DNA of 64,000 nt from Hygrophila difformis (Eukaryota; Streptophyta; Magnoliopsida; Lamiales; Acanthaceae): contig JAOANR010000015.1 of the NCBI GenBank assembly GCA_030278955.1, positions 20,741,073-20,805,072 of the forward strand, in the 5' to 3' direction. Of this stretch, positions 32,484-44,705 are shown in pieces. The translations under genes were made by a program, and so were the position numbers. Below the pieces are notes generated by a model, which had not been told where the DNA came from, did no database searches, and saw nothing but the letters and a program-made list of their open reading frames with translations. The number at the start of each line of letters is the position of its first letter. Within the stretch, counting starts at the first letter, position 1.

Positions 32484-32819
32484 ATGGCTAGTCAAGACAT
32501 GATGCAGTTGATGGTCAGGATGATGAGCGTTCATCTCGATTCCCACCAAACCCTAGAGCAAATGAAGTACCGTATGGCTCAATTGGAGGCCAATTTACAT
32601 CACATGGGCAACTTGAGAGAGGCGGATCATCACCGCATAAACCAACTCGAGCGCCAAGTTCAAACCCTCACTACACAAAACTTAATACTAAAGGAATACA
32701 TCGATGCCCACGGGCAAGATTTAAACACTATCTTTGACGACCTACTACCGCCGAGTTCGGAGGAGGAAGATCCGGAGGAAGATCCTGCCACCCCACCGGA
32801 GGACGTCATGAGACACTAG
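32484..32819 (+). CDS. Leader coiled-coil ORF of A1, 111 aa
   Basis: An intact ORF upstream of gag, related to the B1/B2 leader ORFs: shared QLEANLHHMGNLREADHHRI against QLEGNLAHLGHLRETDHHHI, a following heptad region (INQLERQVQTL) and an acidic end (SSEEEDPEEDP). It is shorter because one coiled-coil stretch is missing. The gag ATG is 265 nt downstream after stops, so it is a separate cistron. Function unknown. Conservation in both the autonomous and non-autonomous families argues for a role in the element's cycle. Confidence 0.65.
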   Translation: MASQDMMQLMVRMMSVHLDSHQTLEQMKYRMAQLEANLHHMGNLREADHHRINQLERQVQTLTTQNLILKEYIDAHGQDLNTIFDDLLPPSSEEEDPEEDPATPPEDVMRH

Positions 32820-33083
32820 AGATTCTATTGTTGGATATTATTTTGCTAGGAAAATATTTCTACTTTTGTACTAAAATTTCTTTTGAGGAAATAAAATGCC
32901 CGATTTATTTTTTTTTAAAATCAAAACAAACAAAACAAAATAAAATAAAACCCCGAAGCATACGATGCTTCTTAATTCGAACAAAGCACCACGTGCTAAA
33001 TTACTGCACACATATACATTCATAGAAATTGCTTAGACTATATGCTAAATCCATCAGTCCTAAACTATCCTATTTGTACCAGA
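32820..33083 (+). other. Spacer between leader ORF and gag
   Basis: A/T-rich, with several stops in the gag frame before 33041. TATTTGTACCAG ends one base before the gag ATG at 33084 and could be a 3' splice site that removes the leader ORF from gag mRNA. This is inference. Confidence 0.35.
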
Positions 33084-34667
33084 ATGGCACCCAGAGGAAG
33101 AGGAAGAACTCAAACCGCTCCCCAAACCACCACTGAAACTCCTACTGAGACACTACCAAACGTCACTGAACCGATTCAACCTGAGATGGAACAACCCCAA
33201 GGTGCGCGGGATGCCCCCGCACCGAACAATGTGGGCGATCGTCTTAGGACGATAGAGGAAGTGTTGATTGCGCTCGGGAACGCGCAAGTCAACCAGGGTC
33301 AAGCTGCGGCAGTACCTCCGCCCCAAGCTCGCCCTAACTACCTGGCGATGGTGAATCCTTACCAGCCACCCCACTATGCTGGTGAGGAGGATCCAGCTAA
33401 ACTGGAGGAATGGATCCGGACTTTTGACAAGCTGCTGGGAGCGGTCAAATGTCCGGAAGGAGAGAGGGTACATGTCGCTTCATACTACTTGGGAGGCGAA
33501 GCTGATGACTGGTGGCAAGCAACGCAAGCCAAACTAACTGAAGATGACGAGCCTTACTCGTGGATGGAGATGATGGAACTACTCAGGGATCGATTCTATC
33601 CCTTGAGTACCAAAGCTGCCATGTACGAAGAATTCTTGTCACTGAAGCAAGGAAGCCAAACGGTGCAAGAATACTACACCCGCTTCAAGGAGCTGGTGAG
33701 GTTCGCGCCAAGGCTAGTGCCTACTGATGCGGAGAAGGCACAGAAGTTCGAGATGGGACTGAACCTGTCTGTGCGCGAAGTGATCGCGGGGGTACACTAC
33801 CCCGATCTGCAAGCCGTATACGATCGCGCTGTAGCGGTAGCACGCGTGCAGCAGCTGAAAAGGAGGGTGAGTGGGGAGTCCAGCAGGGGTCCTCAAGACA
33901 AGAGAAGCCGAGACTCGAGAAACGATAACAACACTGGAAGGAACGAGCAGCGCAGAGGGTCGAATAGGCCCCAACAAAACAACACTGGAAGGAGGTTCAA
34001 TCAAGAAGATCCGGTACCGCCTTGCCCGCGATGTGGACGACCACATCTGGCAAGGGGATGCCCGCAACAAGGCGCCTGTTACCGATGCAGTCGAATGGGT
34101 CACGTTCGACGGGAATGTCGAACTAGGCTCGAGAACATAACGAAGAGGGACGATTTGGTCGCGGGGCAAGAACAGCCTCAAAACCAAAACGGGCGAAACG
34201 GCAATAACCAAGGGTACAGACCCCCTCAAAATAGGCCGCAAAACCAGAACCAGAACCAACGACCTCCGCCCCCACAGAATCAAAACCAGCAACAAAATCA
34301 ACAGCCGAATGCGAATCAGCAGGGCAATCAGGGACGCCCTATGGGGAGGCTTAACGTGGTGAACCAAGCGGACGTGCCTGCGCAAGGAGAAGTGATGGCA
34401 GGTACATTTCACGTTTTGAATACACCCCTTAGAATTTTATTTGATTCCGGAGCTAGTTGCTCAATTATTGCATCAAGGATAGTGCCTGAGTTAGATCTAC
34501 CTAAGTGCGAGAGAATTAGCTTAGGAATTCAATTGCCTTCTGGAGAAGTAGTGTCTTGCTCTAAACGATATAACGGAATTCCTATAGTGATAAAGAACGT
34601 AGAATTCTTCGCGAACTTGGTAGAATTTAACTTAAGAGACTTTGACATCATACTGGGGATGGATTGA
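33084..34667 (+). CDS. gag: Gag-protease of A1, ended by in-frame TGA
   Basis: Begins MAPRGRGRTQTAP. It has a Gag core (LEEWIRTFDKLLGAVKCPEG, YYLGGEADDWW, YYTRFKELVRFAP), a Gln/Asn/Arg-rich region, two Cys/His knuckles (CPRCGRPHLARGC, then canonical CYRCSRMGHVRREC) and an aspartic protease with LFDSGASCSII. The frame stops at TGA 34665-34667 exactly where the family has a Trp after ILGMD. Downstream the same frame resumes as pol. Gag forms the particle and protease cleaves the polyprotein. The stop would block pol expression unless read through. Confidence 0.85.
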   Translation: MAPRGRGRTQTAPQTTTETPTETLPNVTEPIQPEMEQPQGARDAPAPNNVGDRLRTIEEVLIALGNAQVNQGQAAAVPPPQARPNYLAMVNPYQPPHYAGEEDPAKLEEWIRTFDKLLGAVKCPEGERVHVASYYLGGEADDWWQATQAKLTEDDEPYSWMEMMELLRDRFYPLSTKAAMYEEFLSLKQGSQTVQEYYTRFKELVRFAPRLVPTDAEKAQKFEMGLNLSVREVIAGVHYPDLQAVYDRAVAVARVQQLKRRVSGESSRGPQDKRSRDSRNDNNTGRNEQRRGSNRPQQNNTGRRFNQEDPVPPCPRCGRPHLARGCPQQGACYRCSRMGHVRRECRTRLENITKRDDLVAGQEQPQNQNGRNGNNQGYRPPQNRPQNQNQNQRPPPPQNQNQQQNQQPNANQQGNQGRPMGRLNVVNQADVPAQGEVMAGTFHVLNTPLRILFDSGASCSIIASRIVPELDLPKCERISLGIQLPSGEVVSCSKRYNGIPIVIKNVEFFANLVEFNLRDFDIILGMD

Positions 34668-37600
34668 CTATCCCAGTATAAAGCGGTGATCGAATGCCAA
34701 AAGCAAAAGATCACCTTGTCAAAAAGTAGGGGAAAGAGAGTTATCTTTTACTCTCAGCCCCCTAAGAAAAGTAACAAAATCGTTAGTGCACTTAAACTAA
34801 GTAACTTGATGCGTAAGGGGTATGAACTATATGCGTGCTATGTGCACAACCTTGAGGCGGAAGAGAACAAGGTTGATAGCATACCAGTGGTAAGAGAATA
34901 CCCGGACGTGTTCCCTGAAGACGTTCCGGGCATGCCACCTGAGAGAGATCTTGAATTCACCATAGATCTCATTCCGGGGACAGAGCCTGTCTCAAAAGCT
35001 CCGTACCGGATGGCACCACTGGAAATGAAGGAGTTAAAGGAACAACTCGATGAGCTATTGGGAAAAGGTTACATAAGACCGAGTACGTCCCCTTGGGGAG
35101 CACCGGTTTTATTTGTCAAGAAGAAAGACGGAGGACTACGTCTTTGCATAGATTACCGATGACTAAACCAAGTGACCATTAAGAATAAATACCCCCTACC
35201 GAGAATAGAGGATCTGTTTGATCAACTGAAGGGAGCTTCAGTATTCTCGAAGATCGATTTGCGATCTGGGTATCATCAATTGAGGATTGCCGAGAAGGAC
35301 ATTCCAAAGACGGCGTTTCGAACACGATATGGCCATTACGAGTTCACAGTGTTATCCTTCGGGTTAACAAATGCTCCGGCCATGTTCATGAATCTCATGA
35401 ACAACGTGTTCCGAGAATTGTTAGACCAGTGTGTCGTAGTGTTCATTGACGACATCCTGATCTACTCGAAGAGCGAGGAGGAGCATGCGAAACACTTACA
35501 TCAAGTGTTGGAGATCTTGCGAAGAAATCAGCTATACGGCAAGTTGTCAAAATGTGACTTCTGGCTGAAAGAAGTGGCATTTCTCGGACACATAGTATCC
35601 GCTGATGGAGTATCAGTGGATCCGGCAAAAGTCTCTGCCGTAACTGAATGGGCAACTCCGAAAAGTCCAACGGAAATAAGGAGTTCCCTTGGATTAGCCG
35701 GATATTATAGACGATTTGTGAGGGACTTTTCAAGGATTGCACGTCCTTTGACCCAACTACTGAAGAAAGGAGCAAAATACGAGTGGACCGAAGCGTGTGA
35801 GACATCGTTTCAAGAGCTGAAGAAACGACTCACAACCACACCCGTATTAACACTACCATCAGAGAATGGTGACTTCGAAGTATATAGCGATGCTTCGAAG
35901 GAAGGTTTAGGTTGTGTTTTGATGCAAGACTCGAGAGTCGTAGCCTATGCATCACGCCAACTAAAACCTCACGAGGAAAATTATCCGACACATGACCTGG
36001 AGTTGGCAGCGGTCGTTTTCGCTCTAAAGATATGGAGACATTATCTTTATGGGCGGAAGTGTCGAATGTTCACCGACCACAAGAGCTTGAAATATATATT
36101 CACTCAGAAGGAGTTGAATTTGAGACAGCGAAGGTGGTTGGAACTTATTAAAGACTACGATTTAGAGATAGCATACCACGAGGGGAAGGCGAATGTGGTA
36201 GCCGATGCCCTAAGTCGGAAAACCCAACACGTGACAAACTCGTTGGTAATTCCGCCGGCATTGTACATGAATTTGGCAAGATTGGAGTTAGAACTTGTGC
36301 ATCCTGGCACAGTGGGAGAAACGGTCAATGCCATGGTCGTAGAAACTCCAATATTAGACGAGATTCGACTCGCTCAACCGGGCGATCCGAAACTCGAGAA
36401 GATAAAAGGGTATATTGCCGAAGGAAAGGCAATAGGATTTGCTGTCCACGAGGATGGAAGCATTCATTTCAAAGGTAGATGGTGTGTGCCTCTTAAATGT
36501 GCAGAGTTGAAGCGAAGGTTGATGGAGGAAGGGCACAACACGCCATATTCCGTACATCCCGGAGGTGACAAGCTATACAAAGATCTGAAGAAGATCTATT
36601 GGTGGCCGGGAATGAAGAAGGAAGTGGCAAATTTCGTGGCGAGATGTCTCACCTGCCAAAAGGTTAAGGCAGTGCGACATAAACCCTTAGGATTGATGCA
36701 ACCACTAGAGATTCCAAGTTGGAAGTGGGATAGCATCTCAATGGACTTTGTCTCGGGATTACCCCGATCACCTAAAGGCATGAACAAGATTTGGGTGATT
36801 GTGGATAGGCTAACGAAGACAGCCATATTTATCCCAATGAAAGACACGTGGACTATGGACCAATTGGCCCGAGCCTATATTGATAATGTGGTACGACGAC
36901 ATGGAGTACCACATGATATCATTTCCGATAGAGACAGTAGATTTGTCTCTCATTTCTGGATGGAGTTACAAAAAAGCTCTCGGTACTCAAATCAAAATGA
37001 GCACCGCATTCCACCCGATGACGGATGGACAAACCGAAAGGACAATCCAAACACTAGAAGACATGCTGAGAGCATGCGTGTTGGAGTTCAAAGGAAATTG
37101 GGAATCTCATTTACCCTTGATTGAGTTTTCCTATAATAATAGTTACCATGCGAGTATCGGCATGGCACCTTTCGAGGCATTGTATGGACGAAAGTGCCGA
37201 AGCCCTTTGAACTGGGAAGAAAACGATAAGTCCGTGGTAGTGGGACCACAACTTATCGAAGACATGGCTCAACAAATCAAAGTGATCCAAGGGAAGATGA
37301 AAGCCGCTCAAGACCGTCAAAAGAGTTATGCCGACGTAAGACGACGAGACCTAGAATTTCAAGTGGGAGATAGGGTCATGCTAAAGATATCACCCATGAA
37401 GGGGGTGATACGCTTTGGCAAACGGGGGAAGTTAAGTCCGCGATACATAGGACCTTACGAAATTCTAGAACGAGTCGGAACTCTAGCCTACCGATTGGCT
37501 TTACCGCCACACTTAGGTCGAGTTCATAATGTCTTCCATGTCTCGCAACTAAAGAAGTATGTGCCGGACCCGACACATGTACTTCAACCGGAGATAATTG

Positions 37601-37809
37601 AGCTCGATGAAGATTTGACTTACGAAGAAGTCCCAGTGCGTATTCTCGATACTAAGGAACGAGTAACGAGGAACAAAACCATCAAAATGATCAAGGTTCT
37701 TTGGTCAAACCACGAAAGTGAGACGGCAACTTGGGAAGTAGAATCCGATATGAGGGAACGATACCCGACATTGTTCCAAACCGATACCGACACAGTTATG
37801 GGGACATAA
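34668..37809 (+). pseudogene. pol: Pol of A1 (RT, RNase H, integrase, chromodomain), broken
   Basis: Domains in order: linker, RT (34880-35500, with [15 protein letters not shown] and [11 protein letters not shown]), RNase H (35860-36230, [24 protein letters not shown]), integrase zinc module ([27 protein letters not shown]), integrase core ([27 protein letters not shown]), GPY/F module (YIGPYEILERVGTL) and a chromodomain-like end (VKVLWSNHESETATWEVESD). The last module marks a Tekay/Del chromovirus. Lesions: TGA at 35160 after LCIDYR, and a six-A run at 36970-36975 that is five A in the A2 copy, causing a frameshift inside the integrase core. The stop codon is at 37807. Confidence 0.9.
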
Positions 37810-38038
37810 CTGCAATCTTAAGGGGGAGAGGATGTCATACCCCCTAATTTTTCGTGCAATTTTGTAAACTTTTGAACTACGTTATGGCTTGATCCCTTTA
37901 CCGGGTACGTAGGCAGCTTAGAAGTTTTAATTCTAAGTTCAGTTACAACATAATAAAACAAACACAAGACCTTAGCACGAGACGAGAAAAGCCGAAACAC
38001 AACTTCGAGGACGAAGTTGATTCTTAAGGAGGGTAGAC
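37810..38038 (+). other. Post-pol region of A1: two polypurine tracts and a hairpin
   Basis: The first tract (37820-37832) is followed by TGTCATACCCCC, an LTR-start-like sequence. After about 170 nt come a perfect hairpin at 38001-38018 (arms AACTTCG and CGAAGTT, loop AGGA) and the second tract AAGGAGGG (38026-38033) five bases before the LTR. The second is the functional one because the LTR starts there. The arrangement is conserved in B2 and A2. Confidence 0.7.
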
Positions 38039-40635
38039 TGTAATACCCGAGAATTTTCCAACATAAAATAAAACAGTAATTAAATAAATAAATAATAAAT
38101 AAAATAAATACTATAAATAAATAAACAAATGCAGCAAATAAAAGAAATAAATAAAGATAAGGAAATGAGAAATGAGATTTTTACTTAAAAAGGGATTAAA
38201 GGAATTTAATTAAACAAAAGGATGGATAAATGGTACACCAAAACCCGACACTAATGAACTCGAGTATTCGAGTCCAAAACATCCAATTAGACTCGAGCGA
38301 AAATTTAGAGAGAGAGTATGAACCCGAAGATACCCCGGAAATCGGAATTCGGGAGCATAGAGGGATAGAAACCCGAAAGAGAGGCGGAAAAGCACGACGG
38401 ATCGCACGACCCGCCCGGACCGAAGTCCAGGCGAAGTCGGCGCGGTGGCCGCGCGGTGAAGTGGCTTTAGCGCGCCACGACCGCGCCACTTCACAGATTC
38501 GTTTGTTGCGCGAATCTCTCGCCCGAACGCGGATTTTTCGACTTTCGGTTGAACATCTCTCGACTCCAGACTTCTAGGTCGGTTGTGGACGCCCTAGGGA
38601 TTGAGAATTCTATAAATAAGCCCCTTGGGAGCCCCGAACAAGTTTACAAAACCCTACAACATTCTATACGTTCGAAACCCTAAATCCGGAGTCGTCGGAG
38701 GCACGAAACCAAGACGAACGCTGTTGGACGAGTTTCTCTACAGATCTCCATAGTCGTGGTAAGTCTCGGTCCAATCTGTATTCCATAAACGATTCGAAAA
38801 CGAATCCTAATCATCTCCTTTTTCTTTCTACACCCCCGTATCGAATCTAGATCGTAGAACCCGACGAACGGAGAGGAGAGACGGTGATCTGGAAGCCACG
38901 CCTCCGAATTGGACATTCCCGACGTTCATAGACACTGTAAGTTAACCTTACATGGTTTTGGGAGATTTTAAAACATTCGAAACCTAAAAGATTCGACAAG
39001 AACCATAAATCTGTCCACTTTTGTTTTTCTACCGATGCAACAGATTTGGTGAATTTTTCCGACCCTTAAAACAAACTCAAACGGAAAAACTTAAAACACG
39101 AAAAACGTTCCTAAGACTTAGACCTAGCTGCTGTAAAAATTTGAGAATTTTCGGAGTTGATTTGATATGTGAAACCCGTTGAAACCGAACTGTTTGATTC
39201 TAGATCTTGAAATCTTGGACAGAACTTAGGAATGATCTTGATCACGTTTTTGAGATAGGATCTAGGCTGTTTTAGATCTTTGGCCAAACATGAAAGTTGT
39301 AGATAAATGTCTTAAGATGATCCCTGTCAAATTTCATTAAGTTTGGAGTTGAATTGATATGTTAGAATTTGAAATCTTTAAACTGTGACATGTTAAACTC
39401 GGACAGATTTCTTGTTATGCGAAAATTGGCGATTTTGACCTACTTAGGTATCTCAGATTGAAAAAGTTAAAACACGAAAGTTGTAGATCTTGATGTTTCC
39501 GAGTCAGATATGAAATTTTGGAATTTTTGGAATTAAATCTGATTTTAGACGAATTTTGGAGTAAACTGTGATTTACCGAAATGAAATTTTGAAATCTTGT
39601 TGAAACATGGAATTAACCTTTAGGGTTGAAACGAATTGAGATATTGTTTCTAAATTAATACATTGGAAGGCAGATTTTAAGAAACTAAATCCCCTTACAA
39701 ACTTGATAAATTAAAATTAGGGGTGAGTGCTCTGCAGGGTGCCCCCTAACGATTCACTTCGTGCCGTAATGGACGATGGTGACCCCGCGCGCTATACTTG
39801 AAATGTGATATTGCCAAAACGGCGAGACTTAGAGCCTACACTCTCGTGAATATCCGTATGGGTTTCCCGAGGCTCCGGAGTGGTACTGGGTATGGCTGAT
39901 ACGGCTGCGGCCGCCGGGCTACCGGCTAAACTTGTTGACATCGCGATTTTTATCGTGAAACTTTGAAATACCAAATCGGGAATGTAATGGGGATTCTAAA
40001 TTAAATTAAACTAGATTAAATGATATTGTTGTCAAATTAAATTATTAAATGCTTTATTTTAATTATGGCTATTATGCACCATGTGATATGTGTTATTAAA
40101 TAGAGCCTGAGATAAATTATGCTATTGGATATGGATTAGATGAAACTAAATATTATGTTATTATCATGCTTTTGTTAAATTATTAAATTTATGGCTTTTA
40201 AACCCTACGATCATGCATGTGTTAACTTACTCAGCAACTCTGCTGACCAAAACCATTTTTATTCCTTTCTTTACAGAATATGTGGAATGAGCCTGTATGA
40301 GCACGAATCATGCATGGGGTTTTTGGGGATTGTTATTTTGCTTTTAAATTTCGTACTTAGACTGTATTATGAACGGGCCTGTTTAACCCGTGTTTTGGCC
40401 ATGTCGGCCCTTTTTATATTTTCCGCTGCGATACTGTACTAAACTAAATATTTCCGCTGCGCTATGCTATTATTATTTCGAATTATATTGTATGGGCTAT
40501 TTTGAATGCTTTAAATGTTTTAAATACTGCAATACCTAGCCTTGCATCTCTTTAGTAAGCTCGGAGAAACCGTGTCTTACCAGGGAGATGTGGCGGTGAC
40601 ATCCCGACCTGGGTGACCAAAACCGGGGTGTTACA
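38039..40635 (+). repeat. 3' LTR of A1
   Basis: Nearly identical to 29479-32078. Visible differences include a 3-bp deletion near 40075 and about 11 substitutions. The TATA box is at 38611-38618. Ends GGGTGTTACA followed by the TSD CGTAT. Confidence 0.95.
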
Positions 40636-40640
40636 CGTAT

Positions 40641-40826
40641 ATTATGTTGGATGTCATTGCTACATGTTGTGTGTCTGAGTGGGAATCTCAATCCTAATTC
40701 CAATATGTAACGTACATGTTGATTTGGATTGACAGCAATTCCTGTTCATATATATGGTTTGTTTCTTCTATTGCGAATAAGAAAGTTTGTTTAGCTCAAA
40801 GTTAATACACCCCAATTGGGCATATA
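40641..40826 (+). other. P450 3' flank resumed after A1
   Basis: The sequence continues from before 29474. There is no ORF. It probably carries the rest of the P450 3' UTR; an AATAAGAAAG stretch near 40776 could be a polyadenylation signal, but this is weak. Confidence 0.35.
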
Positions 40827-41340
40827 TCTAATATATATATATATATATGCTACCCAGTTGGCACTGTTCCTGGTAATAGTGTCTGACTATGTGAGTTTAC
40901 AAATTTGCCCTTTCTTCCCATTAAGCTCGTTCTCTACTACCGTCTTCAATAACTCTTGCCTTCGTCTCTGAGCAGCCTTGCGAATCAAAGCGCCACTGCC
41001 CACCCCTACTTCCCCTCGCCCTTCGTTACCCGCCACTCAAACGCCCCAGCGTCCGGCCTCTCCCTCTGCACGAAACACGGAGCGCCGGCCTCACCGTACC
41101 GCCGCCAGCGTTGCCACGCTTGCCGCTGCTCCCTTCGACGCCTGCAGTTCTACAAGTTCTACGAGAGGTAAGTCTAGGGTTTTACGATTTGGGTTTCATT
41201 ATTTCTTCGAACTTCCTGGCTCGCTCGGGATCCGACCCATTCTCCTTCATCCCCAATTTTTTCCTAATTTTTACGCCGTTTTGCGCTGCTGCTCTCCATT
41301 CAGATTTTGCCCTAACCCTGCCTCCGTTCTGACTCGACTC

Positions 41341-41453
41341 ATGTTGCGTAGGTTTGCTTCCCTTGCGCGCCGTTTCCCAAGCAAAACAACCGCTGCCACA
41401 TCTTCCGTCGAGCACTCAAGAAGTGGAGTCTCGAGATTCGCGGCCTCCCTAAG
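41341..41453 (+). pseudogene. Exon-like fragment with organelle-presequence composition
   Basis: An ATG at 41341 starts MLRRFASLARRFPSKTTAAT, rich in Arg/Ser/Ala without acidic residues, like a mitochondrial presequence. It ends at an AAG/GTATGA donor at 41454. The source gene is not recognised. It lies inside the Helitron-like unit, with GC-rich sequence before it that resembles a gene 5' UTR. Confidence 0.3.
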
Positions 41454-42047
41454 GTATGATTTCTCTGTTCGAATAAAACAATTCATGTTGTCTGTTTGTT
41501 TCTTTTCCGATCTTGCTTTGTGGGTGTCTAGGCGTCCTTGACGCTGCCGTTTCGGGAGATTTAAATTGTCTTCCCCATTTGTTTCTGTTATCAATTGCGA
41601 TGAAGCGGTGAGATTCTATTTTTATTTTCTCCCTAAATGGAATCGAATGGAAATGTGTTTGCTGTAATTAGTTTAATTGTGGGTTTTCCTTATTTCATTT
41701 GCAATCATGATTTTTGTACAAATCTTGGTTACCAGAGTTGCCGGGGTTTCTTTAAACAAAGGGAAATGTATTTTCCAGAGTTGCAATCAACATTTCTCTT
41801 CCTCTTTGATTGTTGGATTCTATTGGGAATTTGGTGTTTCATGATTCTTGAGAAATGATTATTGGTAGATCATTGTTTTATTGTTGCAGTGAGTTGTAAA
41901 GGTGTTAATTTATGGGGATTGAGCTTTGGAATATATTGGCCATTATTGTAATCCTTTTGTTCATCAATATTTTGATAATTAACCAGCAATTGGATCAATA
42001 TTCAAAGCTTCAAGCATCACTCTCATTACACTACCGAGAAGTTATCC

Positions 42048-42122
42048 ATGGCCGTTGAAGATACCGTTGCCAAGCTCAATCTGCAGAAACTCGCACCCGT
42101 CGCCAAGTCCAGGGGATACTAG
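42048..42122 (+). pseudogene. Short exon-like fragment
   Basis: Encodes MAVEDTVAKLNLQKLAPVAK and stops four codons later at a TAG. Sequence on both sides is intron-like. A following island at about 42247-42330 reads GYWPAEVSVDALELCFFTS. No family recognised. It may belong to the same captured gene as 41341. Confidence 0.25.
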
Positions 42123-44213
42123 GTAATCCAAACCCATTCTCCGATCTTCTATTTCAATTTTATCAGTTGTACAATCTCGGTTTCTTCTTTGGAATTTCAA
42201 TTTGCTTTTTCATGGTTTGAACTTGGAATCGATTGTTGCCCTACAGGGGGTACTGGCCGGCAGAGGTGTCCGTAGACGCTCTGGAGCTTTGCTTTTTTAC
42301 TTCCATTCCCTCCCAATGTGAAAAAGTTAAAGATGCTGGTATCGTCGCTACAAATTACCTAGCAAAATCTTGCTTTCTACACCATCAACATCAATCCTGT
42401 CATCAATAATAATGACTAATTTGATCTGGATTGTGATTCAAATGAAACTTGGTTTTTGAGGTTATTAACAAGAAAATCTATAATACGTCTAATAGAATTA
42501 TAAATCATGCTTGATGCATCTATTCAGAATTTTCTTCCTTATACATACAAGCATAGACTTCTGTCAAGTAGTAATTTTGCTTCAATAGTCGTGCCTTGAA
42601 ATTTTGATGAGAACTAAATATTTGGAGTTCTTTGGAAGATGGAAACTTTGAGTTATGGACTATTGCAGATCTTCTTTTCTGTTTTTGAAATACTGTGCAG
42701 AATTTGAAGGTATAAAGCCCAAAACCGCTCTATGAAGCCCTACACAAAGTTAAAGGTAAATGTTAAGAATCTCATCATATCATATGTGGGTTTGATAATT
42801 TGAAAATATTTTCACTTTCCATAAGGAATTAAGGATTGATTATTTATCTTGGTTTACAGTGTTTTGACTGTATACAGAGTGTGAATGAATTAGTGAGTTT
42901 TGGAAACATCCCACTGCATTTTTACTATTTTCTTCATGTTGTTATTCAACTTGTCTAAAATCCTGGGTTGCTTGATTGTTGGTCTTCTGGTTATGCAATT
43001 CTACCATGTTTGAGATATTCATTGGGTTTTGGCCAGTCTTCGCTGTTGTTATGGGAAGTTTCAATCTTCCATTGTTATCCCGAATTGTAATGGGAGTGGA
43101 GCCTTATTCTGTCCAGCTTAATGTGCCTTTTCTTCCATTCAACTTGGCTCTTATTTAAACACCTATACGTGAATCAGACATGTTTCTTATTCAAATTGGT
43201 ATTATAATCTCAATCTGGTTGATCCTCTTGTTTGGTGTGCTTATTTTGATAATTGTATTGGGAAATTTTAGGATGCTTTATAGTTAGATAATTGGTATTA
43301 TAGGATGCTTATTTAGAATGTTATTTGGAAAGGCATTCCAGACCTGCTCCGGAAACTAAAAAATGAATCCTTGATTTCATGATTTCCTGCTAGGGATTAT
43401 TCTTGACAAGGAAGTGGTAAGAGAAGTTTGCATTGCATTTGGGCAAGCTGTAAGTAAATCCTGTTTTGTTGAATGTGTGCCACATGCCAAAATTCTATTT
43501 ATTCATTCAGTTAATGAAACTATGATAACATTTGAAAATAAAAATAAATAAATAAATAATACCTAATTGTATATGAACATGCTTGATAGCAGAACTGCCA
43601 GTGAGAAAACTTGTGTGCTATACGTACCCTGTAAAATGTTTTCAAAAGTCAATATCGACGAAAATTGAATTTTAATGCTGAAAGAATTAGCAATCACAAG
43701 TATAAGCCTGGCCCAATTCCTGAACAGAGGAAATTTGACCTTTGATTATAAGCATCAATGCCTTCAGAGTCCTGTGGTCTGTGTATGCCATGCTTGATAA
43801 AAAAAACTTAGATTTGTCACTAATATATTTATTTATTTATTTATTCATTCAGTTTAAGTCCGGTGTGGCTTAGCTTTTTTGTTACTGATTTGCTGTCATC
43901 CTTCCTTTTTTTTTTCCTCTTTATTATACTTGTTGTAGTGCAGAAGCTTGAAAATTAAGCAATGAATTCTGTAGAGATTGTTTGGTCTTGATCATATTTT
44001 AATTTGTGTAAAATGGAATATCATCATATACCTTTAATACAGCAGTATCATCCTTTCTATGCCCTTTCCTGGTCGTTTTATTTGAAGTTTTTAATAAATC
44101 AATATAGAAATGTAGACGAAATCATGGATGTTGTGGTCAATTATCGATATTAGTTTTAATGGTATTGAATTGGTTTTTTTTTTCTTTCTTTTTTTCTTTT
44201 TATTAAATATCAG

Positions 44214-44331
44214 GACACACCATCGCCAGCTCCATCGTTTCGACCAGGCTTCCACAGTCCTCCCCTGTCCAAAACCGTCGAAGGGATACTGGAACGCCCA
44301 AGACATTTCCTTGGGATCGAAGGGGTTCTGA
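44214..44331 (+). pseudogene. Exon-like fragment in Helitron-like unit
   Basis: After a T-rich tract and CAG, the frame reads DTPSPAPSFRPGFHSPPLSK then VEGILERPRHFLGIEGVL. A second island at 44713-44790 reads YYRMSAECTQNPLLEKVVDN. These look like plant exons by composition, but the parent gene is not recognised. Confidence 0.25.
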
Positions 44332-44634
44332 CAGGTACGGTTGGATTTTCTAGGTTCCGCTTTGTCTTACACTTTTTCTGTTAATTTCTTTCGATTCCCT
44401 ATTTTGATTCGTGTGGCTTAATCAAAATTTAAAATATTATTTTAATGTTGTATATTATTATTACGAATTGAAGGAATTATGAAATTTGAGGCTTCATTAG
44501 GCTATTTTTTTCTCTTGTGCAGATCTATACCTTTTGTTTTTCTATTAAAATAGTGCGAGCTTTCTCATTGAATAAATAACCTATTTTCTATTAAAAATAC
44601 TATTCCATGCATGGTTCGACTTTGGGAAGTACAA

Positions 44635-44705
44635 TGCGGTCTTTTAATGATACATGAGTTCCTGTCTATATGCGGTCTTTTAATGATACATGAGTTCCTG
44701 TCTAT
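44635..44705 (+). repeat. 36-bp tandem duplication
   Basis: Two perfect copies of a 36-nt unit beginning TGCGGTCTTTTAATGATACA lie in tandem. This is a recent local duplication inside the Helitron-like unit. Confidence 0.85.

Larger units (their letters stand above)
29474..40640 (+). mobile_element. Ty3/gypsy Tekay (Del)-type chromovirus, copy A1, with TSD
   Basis: A structurally complete LTR retrotransposon: TSD CGTAT (29474-29478 and 40636-40640), LTRs 29479-32078 (2600 bp) and 38039-40635 (2597 bp), primer site, leader ORF, gag-protease, RT-RNase H-integrase with C-terminal chromodomain, hairpin and polypurine tract. I count about 11 substitutions and three small indels between LTRs, roughly 0.4%, so it is young. 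The coding region nevertheless has two in-frame TGA codons and one frameshift. It lies in the 3' flank of the P450 gene in the same orientation. Confidence 0.95.

Noticed and set aside
33714..34412. 232-codon open frame on the - strand inside gag
   Set aside because: It lies wholly opposite the well-supported gag coding region, has no recognisable motif and is explained by codon composition of gag.
36880..37124. Separate small ORF overlapping the integrase in A1
   Set aside because: The overlap of two frames around 36970 is produced by the six-A frameshift. A2 reads through in one frame.
38196..38577. Open frames of about 95-115 codons repeated in the LTRs (29635-30016, 38196-38577, 61587-62052)
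   Set aside because: They recur only because the LTRs are duplicates; no conserved start context or protein motif, and in A2 they differ in frame and length.
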